Source: Rhodoferax sp. (GTDB lineage Bacteria > Pseudomonadota > Gammaproteobacteria > Burkholderiales > Burkholderiaceae_C). From it: a stretch of DNA of 40,663 nucleotides. The stretch lies in the NCBI GenBank assembly GCA_013791765.1, contig VMTC01000050.1, positions 1 to 40,663 of the forward strand, written 5' to 3'. The position numbers and the translations under genes are program-made. Position 1 is the first letter of the stretch; each line of letters starts with the position of its first letter. Under the pieces are notes generated by a model. The model had not been told where the DNA came from, made no database searches, and saw only the letters and a program-made list of their open reading frames with translations. Of the stretch, positions 24,498-31,263 are shown piece by piece.

Positions 24498-24518
24498 CTC
24501 AGCGATGACCGCTGAGTC
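24496..24518 (+). terminator. Stem-loop between the small membrane protein and cytochrome genes
   Basis: A perfect 9 bp stem GACTCAGCG / CGCTGAGTC with a 5-base loop, followed by GCAGTTTTGCCTTTT. It could be a weak terminator or an mRNA processing or stability element inside the operon. Confidence 0.55.
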
Positions 24519-24554
24519 GCAGTTTTGCCTTTTGTCAACCAAAATTACACGCCA

Positions 24555-25913
24555 ATGAAAAACTTTCACAAAATGCGCGGATGGAATTTGCCCCTGTTCA
24601 AGAACACCATGATGATCTCGGGTCTTCTCTGCCTGGTGCTCTTTTTTGCTGGGTCGGCTCATGCGGCTGAAGCCGAAGCGGCTGAGCTTGGCTCAGAAGA
24701 CAAAGCCTGTCAGAGCTGTCACGACAGTGACGCCATCAAGGCAAAAATTACCGAAGCTGGCGAATCTCTTTCAATGAGGATTTCCACCCAGGCATTCCTC
24801 GCCTCCATGCACAACGAGACCAGTTGCACGGATTGCCATGAAGATGCCGACGGCAAAGATCACGGCAAGGTGTCTGTGCCCATGAAGAGCAAGCGCGACT
24901 ACCGGCTCTCGTTTCAGGATTCCTGCACCACATGTCACAAAAAGAGTGTGGCCGAGTTCAAAGACAGCGTGCATGCGATTCTGGTCAAAGAGGGCAGCGA
25001 CAAGGCGCCCACCTGCTCCGACTGCCACAACCCCCATACGGTGCGCTCGGTCAAACTGGTTGAGCCAATCGCCAATGTGCCGTGCGCCAATTGCCACAAG
25101 GACATTTTCAAAGCGTACTCGCAAGACGTTCACGGGCTTGAGCGCGTTGCCAAAGGCAAGTCAGCCCCCTTGTGTGCTGACTGCCATAAGTCCCATGCAA
25201 TTCAGGCTGCCTCGCTGGGTGATGGCATTCGAGACGCTTGCCTGACCTGCCACAAGGACGCTGCCGTTCAACATGAAGTCTGGCTGCCCAACTCCAGGTT
25301 GCACTTTAAGTCCATCGAATGCCAGGTCTGTCATGCACCCAACGCCCAACGCCGTGTCAACCTCCGAATGGTGGACAGCGTCGGTGGAAAACAACTCGTA
25401 GAGCAAGAGGGCGCGCCGCGATTTGAACGTCTGAGCAAAGCGGTCGATGGCACCGATCGGAACTTGAACGAAAGTGAAATGAGGGGCTTTCTCAAGGCCT
25501 TCAACCTGGAAAGCCCAGACAACAAAGCTGTTCTGAGCGCTCGCCTGGAACTTAGTTCAGGCTTGGAGGCTCATCAACTCAGCACCAAAGACTTGGCACT
25601 CAAAGATTGCCAGGTCTGCCATCGAGCGGGCGCAGCACCTTTTTCGAGCGTGATCCTGACCATGGCGGGGTCCAATGGTCGGGCCTTGCGCCAAGGTATT
25701 GACAATAAAGTGCTGACATCAGCAACCTCTTTTGACTCACTGCGTGGTTTCTATGCCATTGGCAGCACCCGCATCAAGCTGCTGGATTACTTGCTGGTGC
25801 TGGTGATTTTGGGTGTCTTGTGCGTACCGATCGCGCACTTGACCGTAAATCGGCTGTTCAAGGCCAAGCGCGACAAGCTGCGGTCTGAGCGGCAACAGGC
25901 ATCAACAAAATAA
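24555..25913 (+). CDS. Nine-heme c-type cytochrome, C-terminally membrane-anchored
   Basis: A 452-residue protein. The N-terminal signal or anchor is hydrophobic (MMISGLLCLVLFFAGSAHAA). Nine CxxCH motifs are present: CQSCH, CTDCH, CTTCH, CSDCH, CANCH, CADCH, CLTCH, CQVCH and CQVCH, the last separated by a ~90-residue heme-free stretch. A C-terminal helix (LLDYLLVLVILGVLCVPIAHLTV) anchors it, with a basic tail. It is followed 12 bases later by a b-type cytochrome, so the pair likely forms a quinol-oxidising conduit to the periplasmic molybdoenzyme. Start is uncertain; a TTG at 24525 is also possible. Confidence 0.85.
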   Translation: MKNFHKMRGWNLPLFKNTMMISGLLCLVLFFAGSAHAAEAEAAELGSEDKACQSCHDSDAIKAKITEAGESLSMRISTQAFLASMHNETSCTDCHEDADGKDHGKVSVPMKSKRDYRLSFQDSCTTCHKKSVAEFKDSVHAILVKEGSDKAPTCSDCHNPHTVRSVKLVEPIANVPCANCHKDIFKAYSQDVHGLERVAKGKSAPLCADCHKSHAIQAASLGDGIRDACLTCHKDAAVQHEVWLPNSRLHFKSIECQVCHAPNAQRRVNLRMVDSVGGKQLVEQEGAPRFERLSKAVDGTDRNLNESEMRGFLKAFNLESPDNKAVLSARLELSSGLEAHQLSTKDLALKDCQVCHRAGAAPFSSVILTMAGSNGRALRQGIDNKVLTSATSFDSLRGFYAIGSTRIKLLDYLLVLVILGVLCVPIAHLTVNRLFKAKRDKLRSERQQASTK

Positions 25914-25925
25914 CAAGGAACAGCC

Positions 25926-26558
25926 GTGAAAAACATTTACATCCACCCGCTGCCTGTGCGTATCTGGCATTGGCTCAACGCACTGGGGTTCCTGTTGCTG
26001 ATTGCAACAGGCGTGCAAATCAGGTACCTGGATCTGTTTCAGGTGCTCTCGTTCAGAACCGCCGTTGTGACGCACAACTACATTGGTTTTGCGCTGATTG
26101 CCAATTACTTCTTATGGTTGTGTTTTTACCTGTTTACCAACAAGATCACCGTCTACTTGCCAGAGATGAACGCCAAAAAGTACTTTGAGGACTCCTGGCG
26201 GCAACTCAAGTTCTATGGCTACGGCATTTTCCTGGGTGAGGAGAACCCTCACCACCCCACGATCCACCATAAATTCAATCCCCTGCAGATCATGATGTAC
26301 CAGATCATCATGCTGCTGTGCATGCCCATTTTGTTTGTGTCTGGGCTATTGCTATGGGATGTGCAGCAATTCGCGGGCATCGTCAACTTTCTGGGTGGCG
26401 TGCGTGTGGTTGCCAACATTCACGTGCTGATGTTCATTGTGTTCGTGGGTTTCCTGCTCATGCACCTCTACCTGATCACGCTGGGTCACTCGCGGTTTGC
26501 GCACATCAAGGCCATGATCACTGGCTTTGAAGAAGTTCACGACAAACCCAAACCTTAA
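25926..26558 (+). CDS. b-type membrane cytochrome (cytochrome b561/HupC-like)
   Basis: A 210-residue protein with four predicted membrane helices. Likely heme-ligand histidines lie in HPLPVRIWHWLNALGF, VVTHNYIGFAL, NIHVLMFIVF and MHLYLITLGH. It ends IKAMITGFEEVHDKPKP, almost the same ending as the b-type cytochrome at 30599, so the two are paralogues. It probably takes electrons from quinol and passes them to the nine-heme cytochrome encoded just upstream. Confidence 0.85.
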   Translation: MKNIYIHPLPVRIWHWLNALGFLLLIATGVQIRYLDLFQVLSFRTAVVTHNYIGFALIANYFLWLCFYLFTNKITVYLPEMNAKKYFEDSWRQLKFYGYGIFLGEENPHHPTIHHKFNPLQIMMYQIIMLLCMPILFVSGLLLWDVQQFAGIVNFLGGVRVVANIHVLMFIVFVGFLLMHLYLITLGHSRFAHIKAMITGFEEVHDKPKP

Positions 26559-26703
26559 GCTTAGGCTTTTTAGCTCAAATGGTCTGTTCGATGATTTCGA
26601 TCAGGCCATAGATTTTTTTGCCAGCCATCGACGTAATCTGCCGTAGATCTTTCAGTCCAAGTCAACTTTTTGTAGACAGTTGTTTTTTAAAAGGAATTTT
26701 CAA

Positions 26704-27048
26704 ATGTTCAAATTTTCAGTGTCAGCCCTGAGCGCATCAGTTTTGTTTGCACTTGGTGGCATGGCGCCTGCCCATGCCGCCGTTGACGTGGATGCCGCCA
26801 AGGCCCTCGGCAAGAGCAACGATTGCCTTAAATGCCACGCTGCTGACAAAGACAAAAAGGGCCCTTCCATGAAGAAGATCGCCGCCAAGTACAAGGGCAA
26901 GCCCGATGCGCAAGAAAAGCTGATCAAGTCCATGACTGACGGCCACATGGTCAAACTGACCGATGGCACGGAAGAAAAACACAAGGTCATTGACACCAAA
27001 GACCCGAAAGAGTTGAAGAACATCGCTGACTGGTATTTGTCACACTGA
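26704..27048 (+). CDS. Small mono-heme c-type cytochrome
   Basis: A 114-residue protein with signal peptide (FSVSALSASVLFALGGMAPAHA) and one CLKCH motif, then KGPSMKKIAAKYKGKPDAQEKL as in class I cytochromes of the c551/c552 type. The usual WGPxPMPP Met-ligand loop is replaced by DGHMVKLTDGTEEKHK, so the distal ligand is unclear. AAGGA lies 8 bases upstream of the ATG at 26704. The gap 26559-26703 shows no gene; it may hold a separate promoter. Possibly a soluble electron shuttle for the operon. Confidence 0.8.
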   Translation: MFKFSVSALSASVLFALGGMAPAHAAVDVDAAKALGKSNDCLKCHAADKDKKGPSMKKIAAKYKGKPDAQEKLIKSMTDGHMVKLTDGTEEKHKVIDTKDPKELKNIADWYLSH

Positions 27049-27062
27049 TCTCTTCTCAATTG

Positions 27063-28226
27063 GTGTCTTTTTCGACCTCGAATTTGAAAATATTCGGCAT
27101 CGCCGGGTATTCCGGCATGGGCAAGACGACGCTGCTGGAGCGCTTGGTGCCTGAACTCACCGCGCGCGGCCTGGTGGTGTCGCTGATCAAGCACAGCCAC
27201 AAAAATATCGACATCGACCGGCCCGGCAAAGACTCTTATCGCCTGCGTGAATCGGGCTGCAAAGAAGTGCTGCTGCTGGGCAATGACCGCTGGGCGCTGA
27301 TGCACGAGCTGCGCGGCGCGCCCGAGCCCTCGTTGGACTACCTGCTTGACCGGCTGCAGCCCTGTGACCTGGTCTTGATTGAAGGCTTCAAGCACGGTGA
27401 TTTTCCGAAGCTCGAAGTCTGGCGCGCGTCGGTTGGCAAGCCTACCTTGGCGCCTGACTGGCCGGGCATTGTGGCGATTGCCAGCGATGCGCCCTTGCCG
27501 ACAAGCGTACCGGCGGGTCTGACTCAGCTCGACTTGGCGGATGCGTCGTCAATAGCCGCCTTTGTGCTGGCGAACGCAGCCACGCGTTTAGCCCGGTCTG
27601 CGGCTGCCGTGTCGCCGTATGAACCGCCCGATGGTGCCAAGCTGGGTTTGACACCAGAATCCATTTTCACCGAGGCGCTGATCAGTTCCCGGCAAAACAT
27701 TCTGCCCCGGCGCCTGAGTGAACCCGGCCCATCAGCGGCGCAGGTCGAGCAACTGTTTCGCGCCGCCGCTTGCGCGCCGGACCACGGCGAACTGCGGCCT
27801 TGGCGCTTTGTGCTGGTGCCAGCGAGCAAGCGCGCCAATCTGGCGGAAGTTTTTGCCCAAGCCTTGCTGGAGCGCGATGCGCAAGCGACTGCAGAGCAAC
27901 TGGCTCAAGCGCGCGAAAAGGCGCACCGCGCGCCCCTGTTGATGCTGGTGGTGGCCTGCCTGGGGCCGCGTGAGCCCGCTATTCCGACGCTCGAGCGCAT
28001 GGTGTCGGTGGGCTGCGCCATTCAAAACATCTTGCTCACTGCACACAGCATGGCATTTGGCGCAGGCCTGACCAGCGGCCAGGCGATGGCGTCGCCGCAC
28101 ATGCGCAGCCTGTTCCAATTGCTTGCGGGCGAAGAAGCGGTGTGTTTTCTAAATGTGGGTACCACGTCCAAACGCAAAGCACCGCGTCTGCGCCCTGACC
28201 CTGTTGATTTTGTGACGAGCTTGTAA
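27063..28226 (+). CDS. MobB - nitroreductase (YdjA-like) fusion protein
   Basis: A 387-residue protein of two parts. Residues ~1-170 are MobB-like: Walker A GYSGMGKTT, VVSLIKHSHKNIDIDRPGKDS and LVLIEGFKHGDFPKLEVW, the GTP-binding adaptor family in molybdopterin guanine dinucleotide synthesis. Residues ~195-387 resemble the FMN nitroreductase YdjA: APDHGELRPWRFVLVP, AHRAPLLMLVVA, SVGCAIQNILLTAHSMAFGAG and DPVDFVTSL. A fusion of these two is unusual. There is no ATG at the start; GTG at 27063 (or TTG at 27060) follows the cytochrome stop by about 14 bases. It probably supports cofactor maturation of the operon's molybdoenzyme; the role of the nitroreductase part is unknown. Confidence 0.85.
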   Translation: MSFSTSNLKIFGIAGYSGMGKTTLLERLVPELTARGLVVSLIKHSHKNIDIDRPGKDSYRLRESGCKEVLLLGNDRWALMHELRGAPEPSLDYLLDRLQPCDLVLIEGFKHGDFPKLEVWRASVGKPTLAPDWPGIVAIASDAPLPTSVPAGLTQLDLADASSIAAFVLANAATRLARSAAAVSPYEPPDGAKLGLTPESIFTEALISSRQNILPRRLSEPGPSAAQVEQLFRAAACAPDHGELRPWRFVLVPASKRANLAEVFAQALLERDAQATAEQLAQAREKAHRAPLLMLVVACLGPREPAIPTLERMVSVGCAIQNILLTAHSMAFGAGLTSGQAMASPHMRSLFQLLAGEEAVCFLNVGTTSKRKAPRLRPDPVDFVTSL

Positions 28227-28334
28227 GGCGCCTGGCGTTCTCGCCCTGCCGGCCTTGGGGTCGGGCTATGGGGTAACGGTTATGGCGGCAGCGCTATTGC
28301 ACAATCAGCGTATATTCATGTCAACAAAACAAAG

Positions 28335-28703
28335 ATGTCACCCTTTCGGCGCGCCCCCATGACAAAAGCTAAAGAACAAGCCATTCCCTCAGACCTGGAC
28401 CGACCCGATGAGGTGTTTGAGCTCGCGGCCGAGTTGTTTCGGGTGATGTCGGCGCCGATGCGCCTGAAAATCATCAGCTGTCTGTGCGACGGCGAAAAGA
28501 ACGTGAGCTACCTGCTCAGCAAGATTGGCACCACCCAGCCCAATATGTCGCAGCATCTGAACACGCTTTACAAGAACGGCGTGCTCGGCAAACGCCGTGA
28601 CGGCGTGCAAATCTATTACCGCATCACCGACGAGCGCATACCGGCGCTTTGCCGCGCGGTCTGCACCAAGATCGAGACTGAAGGCAGCTTCAAGCCGGCC
28701 TGA
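28335..28703 (+). CDS. ArsR-family transcriptional regulator with two cysteine pairs
   Basis: A 122-residue winged-helix protein: LFRVMSAPMRLKIISCLCDG, recognition helix TTQPNMSQHLNTLYKNGVL, wing KRRDGVQIYYRIT. The classical arsenic motif ELCVCDL is absent. Cysteines 49 and 51 (SCLCDGE) and 106 and 110 (ALCRAVC) sit in the second and last helices, roughly where BigR/SqrR/SoxR-type sulfide or persulfide sensors carry their reactive cysteines. It lies between two respiratory operons and may control one or both. An internal ATG at 28359 is an alternative start. Confidence 0.8.
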   Translation: MSPFRRAPMTKAKEQAIPSDLDRPDEVFELAAELFRVMSAPMRLKIISCLCDGEKNVSYLLSKIGTTQPNMSQHLNTLYKNGVLGKRRDGVQIYYRITDERIPALCRAVCTKIETEGSFKPA

Positions 28704-28861
28704 TCGGCTTCGCCCATTGCCGCCAAACGGCTTTTTGCTCGCAGCCACGTTCAGCTGGCAGGGCGGGCCGATTCATTTTTTTCAGCGACGCAGGCCAAGG
28801 CGGCTAGCAGATCATTGCATTCGTAATTAGGCACGTTCATCCATAAGCACATACCGATACA

Positions 28862-28903
28862 TTGATCTACATCAGAACTTTACACGGGCTTAATCACTAG
28901 TAT
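28862..28903 (+). promoter_or_regulatory. FNR/Anr-type promoter of the octaheme cytochrome operon
   Basis: TTGATCTACATCAG at 28862-28875 matches the FNR box at 9 of 10 positions. A -10-like TAGTAT at 28898-28903 predicts a start near 28910 and places the box at -41.5. It is the same configuration as at 20081, with the same A-to-G end mismatch. The remaining sequence 28704-28861 shows only a weak GCCG/CGGC hairpin followed by TTTTT (28719-28736), a possible terminator of the regulator gene. Confidence 0.65.
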
Positions 28904-28971
28904 TAACCCTAATAGTGTTGCCAGTACGCCATCGCAGCTGGGCACTACCGCTTGTAAAGTAGGAGTTTCTG

Positions 28972-30588
28972 ATGCGTAGTCGATATCTACTGGTTGCCGC
29001 CCTGGCAGCCCTCTTCTTCACCGCGACAGCGCCTGCAGCCACGGAGTCGGCTCCGGCGGCGGCTCCGGCCACGTTGCCCAAGACCACCGCTGACCACAGT
29101 AAGTTCGAGATTCTGAATCAGGATTTTGCTTCCGGCCCTGAGGTGACCAAGGCTTGCCTGAGCTGCCATACCGAGGCGTCCAAACAAATTCACCAGACGC
29201 AGCACTGGAAGTGGGAATTCGTCAACCCTGACACCAAGCAATTGCTGGGCAAGAAACACCTTGTCAACAATTTCTGTACCTCGATCAAAACGAACGAAGC
29301 CGCTTGCAACAGTTGCCATATCGGCTATGGCTGGAAAGACGACACCTTTGACTTCAAGTCGGAAGTAAACGTCGACTGTCTGGCCTGCCATGACAACAGC
29401 GGCAAGTACGCCAAGCCCAGTGGTTTCGCCGGCAACCCGGTCGCCAAGGACACGGAGTATCCTCCCGGTTCGGGCAAGATCATCAAGGGCATCAACCTCA
29501 AGGAAATCGCCCAGAAAGTCGGTCCCTCCTCGCGCAATACCTGCGGTGCCTGCCACTTCAAGGGCGGCGGCGGTGATGGCGTCAAACACGGCGACCTCGA
29601 CAGCTCGCTCGAGTTCCCGGACAAAGACCTTGACGTGCACATGGACACCGAGGGCCTGAACTTTTCGTGCGCAACCTGCCACAAAACCGATGGCCACCTG
29701 GTCACCGGCAGTCGCTACGCGCCTACGGCTCTGGACAAGAACGCAGCCCACATCCGTGGCGCAGCCAACAAGAGCAGCCCCGCGACCTGCCAGGCTTGCC
29801 ACGGCCAGGCTCCGCACAAGCAGGTCAAGCTCAACGATCACACCACCAAGATTGCTTGCCAGACCTGCCACATTCCGGCCTTTGCCCGTGGCGGTATCCC
29901 GACCAAGATGTGGTGGGACTGGTCGACCGCTGGCAAACCCGGCCCTGATGGCAAGTTCCAGACCATCCGCGACGAAAACGACTATGACACTTACATGACG
30001 ACCAAGGGCGACTTCAAGTGGGCCGAGAACGTCACGCCCGAATACGTCTGGTTCAATGGCACCAACAAGTACACCCTGATCACCGACAAGATCGAGAAGA
30101 GCAACCAGCCGATTCAGATCAATGGTTTTGAAGGCAGCGCCACCGACGGCAAGTCGATGATCTGGCCGATCAAGATGTTCCGCGGCAAGCAGCAGTACGA
30201 CCCGATCAACAAGTCGCTGGTGATCACACACCTGGCGGGCAATGACGATACCGCCTACTGGAAGAACCTCGACTGGGTCAAAGCGGTCACGACGGGCATG
30301 GCCAAAGGCGGCGTCAAGTTCTCCGGCGAAGTTGATTTCATCGAAACCCAAAGTATGTGGGCGATCAATCATATGGTAGCGCCCAAGGAAAAAGCTGTGG
30401 GCTGTGTGGAGTGCCACATGAACAACGGCCGGCTCGAAAAGATCGACGGCGTCTACATGCCGGGTCGCAGTCGTGACCATGCCCGCTGGCTTGAAATCGG
30501 TGGCTGGCTTCTTGCCGCCCTGACCCTGGTCGGTGTCTTGGGCCACGGCTTGATCCGCATCGTCGCAAGCAAACGCAATCGTAAATAG
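28972..30588 (+). CDS. Octaheme c-type cytochrome, tetrathionate reductase (OTR) family, membrane-anchored
   Basis: A 538-residue protein with signal peptide (LLVAALAALFFTATAPAA), eight CxxCH motifs (CLSCH at 62-66, CNSCH at 112-116, then CLACH, CGACH, CATCH, CQACH, CQTCH, CVECH) and a C-terminal helix (WLEIGGWLLAALTLVGVLGHGLI). The block HLVNNFCTSIKTNEAACNSCH before heme 2 is the signature of Shewanella-type octaheme tetrathionate reductase, whose catalytic heme is Lys-ligated. Such enzymes reduce tetrathionate, and also nitrite or hydroxylamine in vitro. The membrane anchor and the adjacent b-type cytochrome suggest a quinol-linked reductase or electron conduit. The physiological substrate is uncertain. 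Confidence 0.88.
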   Translation: MRSRYLLVAALAALFFTATAPAATESAPAAAPATLPKTTADHSKFEILNQDFASGPEVTKACLSCHTEASKQIHQTQHWKWEFVNPDTKQLLGKKHLVNNFCTSIKTNEAACNSCHIGYGWKDDTFDFKSEVNVDCLACHDNSGKYAKPSGFAGNPVAKDTEYPPGSGKIIKGINLKEIAQKVGPSSRNTCGACHFKGGGGDGVKHGDLDSSLEFPDKDLDVHMDTEGLNFSCATCHKTDGHLVTGSRYAPTALDKNAAHIRGAANKSSPATCQACHGQAPHKQVKLNDHTTKIACQTCHIPAFARGGIPTKMWWDWSTAGKPGPDGKFQTIRDENDYDTYMTTKGDFKWAENVTPEYVWFNGTNKYTLITDKIEKSNQPIQINGFEGSATDGKSMIWPIKMFRGKQQYDPINKSLVITHLAGNDDTAYWKNLDWVKAVTTGMAKGGVKFSGEVDFIETQSMWAINHMVAPKEKAVGCVECHMNNGRLEKIDGVYMPGRSRDHARWLEIGGWLLAALTLVGVLGHGLIRIVASKRNRK

Positions 30589-30598
30589 GAGAACCTTC

Positions 30599-31219
30599 AT
30601 GTCACGCGTCTATCTCTTTAAACCCTTCGAGCGCTTTTGGCACTGGTGCCAGGCGGCACTGATCATTTTCATGCTGCTGACCGGCTTTGAGGTCCATGGC
30701 ACCTATTCCATCTTTGGCTTCGAAAAAGCGGTCGAATACCACACCATCGCCGCCTGGACGCTGGTGGGGCTGTGGATCTTTGCGATCTTCTGGCATATCA
30801 CCTCTGGCGAATGGCGCCATTACATCCCCACCACGGACAAAATCGTGGCGGTGGCCAACTACTACTCGTCTGGCATTTTCAAGGGCGAAGAGCATCCGTT
30901 TCGTCCCAGCGGCAGCAACAAGCACAACCCCTTGCAGCGCCTGACCTACCTGGCGGTGCTGACGCTGCTCAGTCCGCTGATCTGGGTGAGTGGCTGGCTC
31001 TACCTGTTCTATGCCGACTTGCCGGCCTGGGGCCTGGGTGGCTTGCAGCTGCAATGGATTGCGACTGCCCACACGGCCGGTGCCTTCCTGATGCTGGCCT
31101 TCTTGATCTCGCACCTGTATCTGGCCACCACCGGCCACAAGATCACATCGCAGGTCAAAGCCATGATTACCGGCTGGGAAGACCTGGGTGACGATCACAA
31201 GCCAGGCCAGCCCCGCTAA
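30599..31219 (+). CDS. b-type membrane cytochrome paired with the octaheme cytochrome
   Basis: A 206-residue protein with four membrane helices and likely heme-ligand histidines in RFWHWCQAALI, VEYHTIAAWTLVG, ATAHTAGAFLML and SHLYLATTGH. It ends VKAMITGWEDLGDDHKP, nearly the same as the cytochrome b at 25926, and HNPLQ is also shared, so the two are paralogues. It starts 10 bases after the octaheme gene with AGGAG, so co-translation is likely. It probably oxidises quinol for the octaheme cytochrome. Confidence 0.88.
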   Translation: MSRVYLFKPFERFWHWCQAALIIFMLLTGFEVHGTYSIFGFEKAVEYHTIAAWTLVGLWIFAIFWHITSGEWRHYIPTTDKIVAVANYYSSGIFKGEEHPFRPSGSNKHNPLQRLTYLAVLTLLSPLIWVSGWLYLFYADLPAWGLGGLQLQWIATAHTAGAFLMLAFLISHLYLATTGHKITSQVKAMITGWEDLGDDHKPGQPR

Positions 31220-31263
31220 GGCTGGGCAAAACGTTTCATTGTTGTCATTTTTAGGAGTAGTTC

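Noticed and set aside
28262-28285. GGTAAC half-site near GGTTAT upstream of the ArsR-family gene
   Set aside because: It does not form the 6-4-6 palindrome of the three sites at 19608-19822, and there is no sigma-54 promoter beside it.
28335-28703. Classical arsenic-responsive ArsR
   Set aside because: The arsenite-binding motif ELCVCDL is missing, so it cannot be used as evidence that the cluster handles arsenic.
28987-30600. 537-codon minus-strand frame opposite the octaheme cytochrome
   Set aside because: The plus strand has eight heme motifs and a signal peptide; the minus frame is an artefact of codon bias.
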